Assembly: GCF_014466955.1 (NCBI RefSeq)
Contig: NZ_AP023396.1
Span: 4,650,001-4,714,000 of the forward strand
Length of the DNA stretch: 64,000 nucleotides
Direction: 5' to 3'
Source of the DNA: Nocardia wallacei
GTDB lineage: Bacteria > Actinomycetota > Actinomycetes > Mycobacteriales > Mycobacteriaceae
Positions 56,181 to 64,000 of this stretch are shown one piece after another. The first letter of the stretch is position 1. The number at the start of each line of letters is the position of its first letter. A model generated the notes under the pieces. It had not been told where the DNA came from, made no database searches, and saw only the letters and a list, made by a program, of their open reading frames with translations. The position numbers were made by a program, and so were the translations under genes.

Positions 56181-57413
56181 CTATTCGCCGTCGAGATATA
56201 CCGGCAGCGTCGCGTGGCCGTTGGAGATGAAGCTGGCCACCGGCGCCAATTCCTTCGGGTCGGTGGCGAATCTCAGCTTCGGGAAACGCTGGAACAGCGC
56301 GGGCAACGCCATGGTCGCCTCCAGCCGGGCCAGCGGCGCGCCGAGGCAGTGGTGCGCGCCGTACCCGAACGCCACGTGCTGATCCTTGGTCTTGCGGCGG
56401 ACGTCGAACTCGTCGGTGGTCTCGCCGTGGATCTTCGGGTCCCGGCTGGCCCCGGCGTAGGAGGCGAGGATCGCCTCGCCCTTGGGAATCCGGTAGCCGC
56501 CGTCGATCTCGATGTCCTCGACCGCGTAGCGCAGCGGCAGATGGGCCACCGGCGCCTGATAGCGCAGCGTCTCCTCCACCAGATCCGACCACGGCACCTC
56601 GCCGGAGACCACCGCGGCGCGCTGGCCCGGATGCGTCAGCAGCGCGGTGATCGCCTGATCGAGCAGATTGACCGTGGTCTCGTGGCCGGCGTTGATCACC
56701 AGCATCAGGGTGTCGACGAGTTCCTTCTCGGTCAGCTCCGAGCCGTCGTCCTCGGCGCGGGTACCGAGCAGCACGCTGGTGATGTCGTCGCCGGGCTGCT
56801 CGCGGCGATACGCGACCAGCTCGCTGACCAGCCGGAACATCTCGAGGTAGTTGGCCTGCGCCTGCTCGGGCGTGAACGAGGTGTCGAAGAAGCCGTCCAC
56901 GCACTTGTGCATCGGCGGGCCGAGATGCTCCGGCACGCCCATCAATTCGGTGATGACGCGGATCGGCACCGGGTAGGCGTAGCGGCTGCGCAGATCCGCC
57001 ACCGCACCGGGCGGGGTGGTCGCCAGATCGTCGAGGAGGTCGGTGATCAGTTCCTCGATGCGCGGCCGCAGCGCGGTGGTGCGCCGGTGCGTGAACGCCG
57101 GCGACACCAGCTTGCGCAGCCGCCGATGGTCCTTGCCGTAGGCGGTGAACATGCTGTCCACGGCCACCCACGGCAGCAGCGGCCAGGACTCGGTGATCTC
57201 GCCGTTGATGAAGGCGGCCCAGTGCTGGCGCGGATCCTTCGACACCCGCGAATCGGCCAGCAGGCTGCGCAGCACCGCCTGATCGGTGACCGACCAGGCC
57301 GGCACCCCACCGGGCAGCACCACCTCGGCGATCGGGCCGCGCTCGCGGATTCGCGCCGACTCGGCCTGGATATCGGTACCGGCGAGGTCCAGGACAATCG
57401 GATCGTGCGCCAT
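56181..57413 (-). CDS. Cytochrome P450 (CYP154-like)
   Basis: A 410-residue P450 with a full motif set: I-helix MLVINAGHETTVNLLDQA, K-helix LVEETLRYQAPV (ExxR), heme loop VAFGYGAHHCLGAPLARLE. The N-terminus MAHDPIVLDLAGTDIQAES and GPIAEVVLPGGVPAWSVT are typical of the CYP154 branch. ATG 57413 has AAGGAGAA upstream. It starts 11 bases after the stop of an unusual P450-like gene on the same strand; this order mirrors the P450 pairs found in Streptomyces conservons, though no conservon genes are present here. Substrate unknown. Confidence 0.9.
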   Translation of the reverse strand: MAHDPIVLDLAGTDIQAESARIRERGPIAEVVLPGGVPAWSVTDQAVLRSLLADSRVSKDPRQHWAAFINGEITESWPLLPWVAVDSMFTAYGKDHRRLRKLVSPAFTHRRTTALRPRIEELITDLLDDLATTPPGAVADLRSRYAYPVPIRVITELMGVPEHLGPPMHKCVDGFFDTSFTPEQAQANYLEMFRLVSELVAYRREQPGDDITSVLLGTRAEDDGSELTEKELVDTLMLVINAGHETTVNLLDQAITALLTHPGQRAAVVSGEVPWSDLVEETLRYQAPVAHLPLRYAVEDIEIDGGYRIPKGEAILASYAGASRDPKIHGETTDEFDVRRKTKDQHVAFGYGAHHCLGAPLARLEATMALPALFQRFPKLRFATDPKELAPVASFISNGHATLPVYLDGE

Positions 57414-57424
57414 CGGGGTTCTCC

Positions 57425-58678
57425 TTACGCCAGATTCAACGGTGGGGCCGGGGGAAAGCTGACCGGTAACGCCGCCATGGCGCGGTGGAACGGGCCCGGC
57501 CGCCAGCTGATGTCGGCGCGCGAGCCGGACAGTTCCAGCTCCGGCAGGGCGTCCAGCAGCTGGTCGATCGCGTCCTGCGCGATCAGGTAGGCCACCGAGC
57601 GCGCCGGGCAGGCGTGCGGGCCCGCGCTCCACGCCAGGTGGGAGCGGTTGCCGGTGCGGTCGCCGCCGGCGATCGACGGATCGTTGTTGCACCCGGCCAG
57701 GCTGATCACCACCGGCTGATTCGCGGGGAGCCACACGTTGTCGATCAGGATCGGCTGGCGCGGATAGGTGACGGAGAAATTCGCCATCGGCGGGTCGTTG
57801 AACAGCACCTCGTCCAGCGCATCGCGAGTGGACATACTGCCGCCGAGCACGCCGCCGCCGAATCGGTCGTCGGTCAGCATCAGCAGCAGCGTGTTGCTGA
57901 TCAGGTTCTGCACGGGCTCGATGCCCGCGCCGTAGAAGCTGATCAGGTTGTAGAGCATCTCCTCGTCGGTGAGCTTGGCCGAGTGGTGGGCCAGGCGCGA
58001 GGTCACGTCGTCGCCGGGTTCGGCACGGCGCAGCTGGATCAGCTCCATCAGCGCCTCCGACAGGTGCTGCATGCCCCAGGCCGCGTTGACCGTGTCGAAC
58101 AGCGCCGCCATCCCGGTGGCGACGCGCTGGCCGATATCGGCCGAACAGCCGACCATGCGGTTGAGCGCCTCGAACACCAGCGGAAACGCGTACTGCGACA
58201 ACAGATCCGCCGAGCCCTTCTCGCAGAAGGTGTTGATCAGCGGGACCGCGATCGATTCCACCGTCGAATGCAGCGCGTGCAGGTCGATGCCGTCGATGGC
58301 GGCGACGTAGGCCTGCCGGTAGCGGGCGTGCGTAGACCCGGCGTTGCGCAGCGCGTTGGGATACCACTGCAGCATCGGCCGCACGGGGCAGTCCTCCGGC
58401 ACGGAGTCCTGCCAGTGCCGCGGATCGGCCGGGAAATGCTCTGGATCGTTGAGGATCTCCAGTGCCGTGCGGTAGCCGATGACCAGCGTCGCGGGCACTC
58501 CCGGGGACAGCTCGATGGGCACCATCGAGCCGAAGCGGTCGCGCATGGTGCGGTAGAAACCGTGTGGATCCGCAGCGAACTCGGGGGTGTCGAGCAGCGT
58601 GCGCGGGCCGTCGGAATCGATGGGAGACCCCTGGACCGGACATGTTCCGGGCATGGTGGTCTGCGGGCCGGACGACAC
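57425..58678 (-). CDS. Atypical cytochrome P450 (CYP157-like) lacking ExxR
   Basis: A 417-residue P450-fold protein with several altered signature residues. The I-helix reads FYGAGIEPVQN (residues 251-255 AGIEP), with Pro where the oxygen-activating Thr belongs. The K-helix is LDEVLFNDPP, so ExxR becomes E-V-L-F (290-293) without Arg. The heme loop is LAWSAGPHACPARSVAY, keeping the Cys (357) but replacing FGxG and the following Gly. CYP157 proteins of Streptomyces similarly lack ExxR, hence the tentative label. GTG 58678 is chosen because GAGGTGA lies eight bases upstream; the frame is open to 58723. It is first in a two-gene unit with the CYP154-like enzyme. Heme binding and catalysis need testing. 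Confidence 0.8.
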   Translation of the reverse strand: MSSGPQTTMPGTCPVQGSPIDSDGPRTLLDTPEFAADPHGFYRTMRDRFGSMVPIELSPGVPATLVIGYRTALEILNDPEHFPADPRHWQDSVPEDCPVRPMLQWYPNALRNAGSTHARYRQAYVAAIDGIDLHALHSTVESIAVPLINTFCEKGSADLLSQYAFPLVFEALNRMVGCSADIGQRVATGMAALFDTVNAAWGMQHLSEALMELIQLRRAEPGDDVTSRLAHHSAKLTDEEMLYNLISFYGAGIEPVQNLISNTLLLMLTDDRFGGGVLGGSMSTRDALDEVLFNDPPMANFSVTYPRQPILIDNVWLPANQPVVISLAGCNNDPSIAGGDRTGNRSHLAWSAGPHACPARSVAYLIAQDAIDQLLDALPELELSGSRADISWRPGPFHRAMAALPVSFPPAPPLNLA

Positions 58679-59065
58679 TGAAGCGTTCACCTCACAACCA
58701 TTGCAGCACAACGAACTCCGCACGCAATGGACCGCGCGAAGCTAGACTGACCAATCGAGCGTTACCGGCCGGAAGAACCGGACGGCCGTTCCAGATTAGC
58801 AGCAGTGCGACGAATTCTCTCTCGATTGCGCAGCGGCCCTTGGGAACTCACGCATGCGCCGCCCCCACCATGAACTATGCCAATTCGCTATCACCCGGTG
58901 ACGACTCGGACGGCATGGCAACCCGGGCCTGCGACAGCACGAAACACCCTGCGCCCTGGACGATCCTGCGAAAACGGAACGTGAGGACAACTCACCTGCG
59001 GCCGGATCCGATGCCGCGTGCGACGATATCGAAAGCGGCTGGCGCGATCGGCGCGCGGGCGCCGA
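58679..59065. other. Intergenic region, no supportable gene
   Basis: These 387 bp lie between the P450 pair and recD. They are less G+C-rich than the flanks. TAGCTT on the minus strand (58744-58739) could be the -10 of the P450 pair. Small open frames on both strands show no domain, no ribosome site and no family resemblance, so none is called. Confidence 0.5.
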
Positions 59066-60943
59066 TCAAGCGCGTAAACCGCTGGCGCGCAGCACCCGGC
59101 GCGCGATGCCCGCCCGGATGGCCTCCTCGGTGCCGATGATCCGGACCCGATGGCGCGAGCGGGTGATGGCGGTGTAGAGCAATTCACGAGTGAGCAGGGT
59201 CGACTCCGGGCCCGGTAGCACCACCGAGACCGTGCCGTACTGGCTGCCCTGGCTGCGGTGGATGGTCATGGCGTAGACCGTGGTGACGCCCGGGAACTGG
59301 GTGGGGTGCACCAGATAGGGCTCGGTGCCGCGCTGCAGTGCCGCGCGCAGCGACCCGTCGGCACCGCGCACGATGACGCCGGTATCGCCGTTGTAGATGC
59401 GCGCCTCGTGATCGTTCGCGGTGACCAGTAGCGGCTGCCCCGGAAACCATTGCCCCGCACCGGGTTCAGTCCCGATGCCCGCGGCCGCGACCCAGCCCGC
59501 GGCCAGCCGGTCCCAGCGCTCCACGCCGAACTGTCCCTGCCGGTGCGCGCACAGCAGCCGATGCGATTCCATCGCCACCAGCGCGCCCGCGGCGTCACCG
59601 CGTTCGGCGGCCGCGGTCGATTCGCGCGCGGCGCGCACGACATCGGCGCGCACGTCCGCGGTGTCGTCGGGGGCCCGCAGCGACACCTCGTCGCCGCCGT
59701 CGGCCAGCAGCGCCAGCGCCGTCTCCGCGTCGCCCGCCCGCACCGCCACCGCCAGCGCCGCGATCCGACCGCCGAAGCGGCGGCCGCGGGTGAGCCGAAC
59801 GATGCCGCCGCGCAAGCGATCCCGCTCGCGCACCGACAGCGCGTCGGGATGGTCGGCGGCCGGGCTGCCGAGGATCTCCTCGAGCACCGGGTTCGGCGCG
59901 CCGACGACCGGCCCCGCCACCAGATCGGCGAGAACCGCGCCGGCGTCCACCGAGGCGAGCTGGTCCGGGTCGCCGACCAGCACCAGCCGCGTGTCGGGGC
60001 GCACCGCGGGCAGCAGGCGGCTCATCATGGTCAGCGACACCATCGAGGTCTCGTCGACGACGATGATGTCGTAGGGCAGCCGGTTGAATTCGTGATGGCG
60101 GAAGCGGGTGGCGCCGCCGCGCTGCCAGCCCAGCAGGCGGTGCAGGGTGGCGGCGGTCAGGTCCGGCAGTTCCAGGTCGCCCGCCTGCTCCCGCACCGAT
60201 TCCTGCAGGCGCGCGGCGGCCTTGCCGGTCGGCGCGGCCAGCGCGATCCGCAGCGCCGGGGCGCCCGGAACGGCCTGCTGGTGCGCCACCAGCAGGGCCA
60301 GGATGCGGGCGATGGTGTGGGTCTTGCCGGTACCGGGGCCACCGGCCACGACGGTGGTCCAGTGGGTGGCGGCCAGCGCCGCGGCCACGCGCTGGCGGTC
60401 CGGCGGATCACCGGGGCCCGCGGAGTCGGGGAACAGCCGATCCAGTTGCCGCCGAATCGTTTCCGGGTCGACCAGCGGATGCCCGGCCGCGCGCTCGGTC
60501 AGCGCGCGGCGGATGGTCTGCTCCTGCCGGTAGTAGCGGTCCAGATACAGCAGCGGGCCCGCGCCCTCGTGCTCGACCAGCCGCAGCGGGCGCAGCGGCC
60601 CGGCCGCGCTGCCCGCCACCAGCGGGCTGATTCGCAACGCGGCCAGCACCGCGTCCACCTCCGGCCACGGCAGCGTCGCGGGATCCACGACATCCGGATT
60701 ACCGGTGTCGAAACCCTCAGCGTCCACGCCGATCTCGTGCATACGCCGCAGTTCCAGGCACACCGACCCGGACCGCACCGCGCGCACCGCGAGTGCCGCC
60801 GCCAGCAGCACCAGCTCCGAATCCTCGCGCCCCAACCGGCCCAGCCGCACGGCCACGTGGATGTCGGCGGCGGACAGCACCCCGGCCGTGTTGAAGGTGC
60901 GCAACAGCCCGGTCGCCCGCTGCGCCAACTGAATCGCCGTCAC
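59066..60943 (-). CDS. recD: Exodeoxyribonuclease V subunit RecD
   Basis: 5'-3' helicase subunit of RecBCD, 625 residues. Walker A is VVAGGPGTGKTHTIARILAL, then LAAPTGKAAARLQESVREQ, Walker B IIVVDETSMVSLTMMSRLL and LVLVGDPDQLASVDAGAVL. The C-terminal helicase motifs are VYAMTIHRSQGSQYGTVSVVLP and LLYTAITRSRHRVRIIGTE. GTG 60943 has GAGAGG eight bases upstream and gives a family-like start (TAIQLAQRATGLLRTF). The frame is open a further 66 Arg-rich codons to 61141, overlapping recB, which I consider unlikely. The recB stop is 172 bp upstream. Confidence 0.93.
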   Translation of the reverse strand: MTAIQLAQRATGLLRTFNTAGVLSAADIHVAVRLGRLGREDSELVLLAAALAVRAVRSGSVCLELRRMHEIGVDAEGFDTGNPDVVDPATLPWPEVDAVLAALRISPLVAGSAAGPLRPLRLVEHEGAGPLLYLDRYYRQEQTIRRALTERAAGHPLVDPETIRRQLDRLFPDSAGPGDPPDRQRVAAALAATHWTTVVAGGPGTGKTHTIARILALLVAHQQAVPGAPALRIALAAPTGKAAARLQESVREQAGDLELPDLTAATLHRLLGWQRGGATRFRHHEFNRLPYDIIVVDETSMVSLTMMSRLLPAVRPDTRLVLVGDPDQLASVDAGAVLADLVAGPVVGAPNPVLEEILGSPAADHPDALSVRERDRLRGGIVRLTRGRRFGGRIAALAVAVRAGDAETALALLADGGDEVSLRAPDDTADVRADVVRAARESTAAAERGDAAGALVAMESHRLLCAHRQGQFGVERWDRLAAGWVAAAGIGTEPGAGQWFPGQPLLVTANDHEARIYNGDTGVIVRGADGSLRAALQRGTEPYLVHPTQFPGVTTVYAMTIHRSQGSQYGTVSVVLPGPESTLLTRELLYTAITRSRHRVRIIGTEEAIRAGIARRVLRASGLRA

Positions 60944-61115
60944 CGGGCGTCCTCTCGCACAGTCCTCCGAGGTATCCGACGGCCCTGCTCCCGCCCAGGC
61001 ATCGCACCGTCTCCACGGCTCCCCGCCGTCGGCACCTCGCCGGGCGGTCGGCGGTCGCCGCACCCGGAGACGGCGCCGGACAGTTCGCGCGCCGGTCCAG
61101 CCGCGGCGTGGGCGC

Positions 61116-64000
61116 TCACGAGAGCGCTCCGGGGAGGTCACCGGCGAGCAGCGCCGAGAGGTCCTCGATCAGCGCGACCGGCGGGTCCCAGTCGAAAACG
61201 CCGCAGCCGGGCGGTGTTTCGGGGCCGATCATGCCGCGGACGAACAGGTACCGGATGCCGCCGAGGTGGCGGTCGGGGGCGTAATCCGGGAGCCGCCAGC
61301 GCAGATAGCGGTGCAGGGCAGCCGCATACAGGATGGCCTGGAGCGGGTAGTGCGAACGCATCATCTCGGCGGCCATGCGGTCGCGCGTGTAGTGGGCGAC
61401 CGTGAGGTCCTCGGCGCCCAGCCGGTTGGTCTTGTAGTCGACCACCACGAAACGCGGGCCGGGCAGGCGCAGTACGGCGTCGATGCTGCCGGTCAGATAG
61501 CCGCGCAGCACGGTGTCCGCCAGCGTCTCGACCTGGTCGGCGTACTCGGCGAACGGATCGCCGGCGGGCAGGTGGCGGCGCAGCAGACCGGCGATGGCGC
61601 GCACCGTGACCCGGGCGGCCCGCGGTGTGTCGCCCCCGGCGAGCGGCAGTTCGAAGTCCAGTTCGTTGAGCCGGTCGCGGCTGGAGATGTCGGCGAGGCA
61701 ACCGGTTCCGAAGGGCGTGCGCAGGACCGCCAGCAGCGCGGCGGCCAGCGCCTCGGGGTCGATGTCGGCCATCAGTTCCTCGATGGCGTGCCCGCAGCGC
61801 GCCCGCACCTCGGCCGCCAGATCCGGCGCGTCGGTGTCCACCAGCTCCAGCACGCCGTGCACCAGGGTGCCGAAATCCGCGCCGTAGGGCAGGTCGTTCA
61901 TCAGCGACGGGGCGGCGTCGGCCAGATCGGTGGCGTCGTCGAGGACGGCCGGGGTCTCCGGTTCGTCGGAACCGCCGGGGGTCTCCTCCGCGACGGCGTG
62001 GGTGTCGTGCGCGCCCGCGGTGAGCGCCGAGTAGGAGGTGCGCCGCCAGTCGGCGTCCACCGTGCGATCGAAGACGGCCGCGGCCAGGTTCGCGGCCGCG
62101 GTCTCGTCGCGCTCCCAGCGCGGCCGGATCTTCGGCACCCGGGTCACCGGCTCCACCCCGATCAGGCCCGCTCCGGCCGACGCCGCCCAGGCCGAGAGTT
62201 GTTCCAGCACAGCGTCGTCCGTCGCGACCTCGCTCTTGCCCGGCACCTCGGCGCTGCCGGGCAGGCGGCCCAGCATCATGCGGTGCAGCGGCGCGAAGGC
62301 GGTGCCGTAGGCGGGCGCCCACCACGCCACCACCTGGCACTGCGCCCGCGTCAGCGCCACGTACAGCAGACGCAGTTCCTCACCGGCCTCCTCGGCGTCG
62401 CCGCGGCGCTTGCGTTCGCCGTAACCGGGCGCCTCCGGGCCGCCGACGTCGAGCACGCGGTCGCCGTCGTCGTGGAACAGCAGCGTCACCGGGTTCGGAT
62501 TCTTGGCGCTGTCCCACGCGAACGGCAGATACACCACCGGGAACTCGAGGCCCTTGCTGGCGTGCACGGTCGCGATCTGCACGGCGGCCGCGTCGCGGTC
62601 CAGGCGGCGGCTGCGGTCGGACACCGCGCCCGACGCCGGGTCGCGCACCCGATCGGCCAGCCAGCGGGTCAGCGCGGTCAGGCCCAGCGACTCCCGCAGC
62701 GCCACCCGATCCAGCAGCTGCGCGATGTGCCGCAGGTCGGTGAGCTGCCGCTCACCCCCGGCCACCGCCAGCAGCCGCGGCGCCAATTCCGTTTCCGCCG
62801 AGAGCTTCTCGAACACGGCCGCGAAACCCGCGCGGCCGAACAGCCGGGCCGCCTCGCGCAGCTGGGTGCTCAGCCGTCCCACCAGATCCGCACCGCCCGT
62901 GTCGATCTGCGCTGCCGACAGGCCCAGCAGCGGAGTGCCCGCCGCCAGCCGCACCCGGTCCGCGCGGTGCGGCTGCTCCAGCGCCCGCAGCAGCCACAGC
63001 CAGTCGACGGCGCTCTGGGTGCCGAAGACGCTGGCGCCGCCCGCCAGCACCGACGCCACCCCGACCCGGTCCAGGGCGGCGCGCACGATATCGATCTGCG
63101 CCCGGGTGCGTACCAGCACCGCGACGTCGCCGGGGCCCAGCGGCGCCTCGCCGATGTGGGTGCCGGAGTCGAGCAGGCGCGCGATGTCGGCGGCCACGTC
63201 GTCGGCGACCCGGGCGCGCTGGCGGCCCACCGCCGGGAAGCCCGCGCCGTTGCGCGGGCCCGCGCCCTCTCGCCGAAAACACCGCACCCGCAACGGGATC
63301 GGCGCCTCGACGGTGCCGGTGAGCCGGGTGTGCGGGCGGACCGCCGCCACCTTGGGCACCGTGATCTCCTTGTGCCCCAGCGCGGCGCCCGCCATCAGGT
63401 GCTCGAGCGCACCGAGCAACCCGGCGTCGCTGCGGCGGTTGGTGGTGAGTTCGCGGCGGGTATCGGCATGGGCGACCGCGTCCAGGTAGCTGAGCACCTC
63501 GGCGCCGCGGAAGGCGTAGATGGCCTGCTTCGGGTCGCCGACCAGGACCAGGGTGGCGTGGCCGTGGAAGGCGCGGCGCAGGATGTCCCACTGCAGCGGA
63601 TCGGTGTCCTGGAATTCGTCGACCAGCGCGACCCGGTAGCGCTCCCGGATGCGGCGGCACGCCCGGTCGCCGTGGACCGGATCGGCGAGCACCTCGTGCA
63701 GCAGCACCAGCAGGTCGTCGAAGTCGCGCAGGCCCGAAATACGTTTACGGCGTTCGGTTTCCGCGCGCACCGCGGCCGCGAAGGCGACCCGCTCGGCGGC
63801 GGGGTGGTCGCCGATCTCCTCGTCGGGCACCAGGCGCGCGTGCCGGTCCTGGACCGCGGCGGCGGCCAGCTGATGTGCCTCCCGCACCGAGAACGGCGGG
63901 CCGGTGCGGGCGTACCGCGCCAGATACAGATCGTCGGCGACGGTGGCGACCAGGTCGTCCACGTTCTCCACCAGCCGCACCCGCGGATCGTGCTCGCCGG
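61116..64000 (-). CDS. recB: Exodeoxyribonuclease V subunit RecB (N-terminus beyond window)
   Basis: 3'-5' helicase and nuclease subunit of RecBCD. About 960 residues are inside the window; the frame remains open at 64000, so the start and Walker A lie outside. Helicase motif II is ALVDEFQDTDPLQWDILRRA, motif III VLVGDPKQAIYAFRGAEVLS, and motif V/VI regions include IATVHASKGLEFPVVYLPF and ELRLLYVALTRAQCQVVAWW. The C-terminal nuclease has FVVVDYKTNRLG with the catalytic Asp-Tyr-Lys. Interdomain segments are Ala/Glu-rich. recC would be expected further right. Confidence 0.95.
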   Translation of the reverse strand, partial: GEHDPRVRLVENVDDLVATVADDLYLARYARTGPPFSVREAHQLAAAAVQDRHARLVPDEEIGDHPAAERVAFAAAVRAETERRKRISGLRDFDDLLVLLHEVLADPVHGDRACRRIRERYRVALVDEFQDTDPLQWDILRRAFHGHATLVLVGDPKQAIYAFRGAEVLSYLDAVAHADTRRELTTNRRSDAGLLGALEHLMAGAALGHKEITVPKVAAVRPHTRLTGTVEAPIPLRVRCFRREGAGPRNGAGFPAVGRQRARVADDVAADIARLLDSGTHIGEAPLGPGDVAVLVRTRAQIDIVRAALDRVGVASVLAGGASVFGTQSAVDWLWLLRALEQPHRADRVRLAAGTPLLGLSAAQIDTGGADLVGRLSTQLREAARLFGRAGFAAVFEKLSAETELAPRLLAVAGGERQLTDLRHIAQLLDRVALRESLGLTALTRWLADRVRDPASGAVSDRSRRLDRDAAAVQIATVHASKGLEFPVVYLPFAWDSAKNPNPVTLLFHDDGDRVLDVGGPEAPGYGERKRRGDAEEAGEELRLLYVALTRAQCQVVAWWAPAYGTAFAPLHRMMLGRLPGSAEVPGKSEVATDDAVLEQLSAWAASAGAGLIGVEPVTRVPKIRPRWERDETAAANLAAAVFDRTVDADWRRTSYSALTAGAHDTHAVAEETPGGSDEPETPAVLDDATDLADAAPSLMNDLPYGADFGTLVHGVLELVDTDAPDLAAEVRARCGHAIEELMADIDPEALAAALLAVLRTPFGTGCLADISSRDRLNELDFELPLAGGDTPRAARVTVRAIAGLLRRHLPAGDPFAEYADQVETLADTVLRGYLTGSIDAVLRLPGPRFVVVDYKTNRLGAEDLTVAHYTRDRMAAEMMRSHYPLQAILYAAALHRYLRWRLPDYAPDRHLGGIRYLFVRGMIGPETPPGCGVFDWDPPVALIEDLSALLAGDLPGALS

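Noticed and set aside
58564..59139. Plus-strand frame crossing the start of the atypical P450 and the gap before recD
   Set aside because: It overlaps the well-supported start region of the P450 gene and has no conserved segment.
60944..61141. 66-codon N-terminal extension of RecD
   Set aside because: Arg-rich sequence overlapping the recB end; GTG 60943 has a good ribosome site and family-like N-terminus.
59450..61405. Long plus-strand open frame opposite recD
   Set aside because: Same cause: low-complexity Arg/Gly/His-rich translation with no family resemblance, whereas recD motifs on the minus strand are complete.

Overview
The window is chromosomal DNA from a high-G+C actinomycete of the mycolic-acid-containing group, most likely Nocardia or a close relative. 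The basis is the very G+C-rich codon usage, an MptB-type mannosyltransferase of lipoarabinomannan synthesis next to sufR, a KstR-like operator, many leaderless-looking starts, and a backbone that follows the gene order I recall for Mycobacterium tuberculosis Rv1461 to Rv1420: sufB-sufR-mptB-ABC-ctaA-qor-ctaB-tkt-tal-zwf-opcA-pgl-secG-tpiA-pgk-gap-whiA-yvcK-rapZ-uvrC. Species assignment is inference.

Layout. 1-5818: end of the Fe-S assembly operon (sufR-sufB, leftward), then mptB and an ABC exporter pair. 5819-15104: an accessory block holding a DrrAB-like exporter, a large AfsR/SARP-type regulator, a DUF4097-ferredoxin-P450 operon, an MFS transporter and a Mug-type glycosylase. 15149-18762: ctaA, a zinc-ribbon protein, a secreted cyclohexadienyl-dehydratase-like protein with a small partner, and quinone oxidoreductase. 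18776-25653: second accessory block with an XRE regulator-phosphotransferase operon, a TetR/flavin monooxygenase pair and a Pro-rich membrane protein. 26115-33869: ctaB and the pentose phosphate operon tkt-tal-zwf-opcA-pgl. 34032-43895: a tautomerase-nitroreductase fusion, a divergent epoxide hydrolase/SDR pair, an alpha/beta hydrolase, secG, a META lipoprotein, a fused 2-oxoacid dehydrogenase E1, a P450 and a SAM methyltransferase. 43896-52870: the leftward block uvrC-rapZ-yvcK-whiA, a DUF427 gene and gap-pgk-tpiA. 52919-58678: an ALDH-SDR operon with a divergent TetR, and a tandem P450 pair. 59066-64000: recB-recD, with recB running off the right edge.

The most interesting signal is in the first accessory block. 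Two promoters, one for the DrrAB-like exporter and one for the DUF4097-ferredoxin-P450 operon, carry the same arrangement: heptamers ending in TCAG repeated every 11 bp, then exactly 10 bp, then GACAGT. Direct heptamers at 11-bp period are the classical SARP target, and a 1045-residue SARP/NB-ARC/TPR regulator lies between the two promoters. This reads as a self-contained regulon coupling an exporter with a P450 and its ferredoxin. Other notable items are a P450 that lacks the ExxR arginine, the I-helix threonine and the usual heme-loop residues, a nitroreductase that may be made both as a fusion and from its own internal start, several well-formed palindromic operators, and a 23-bp tandem repeat.
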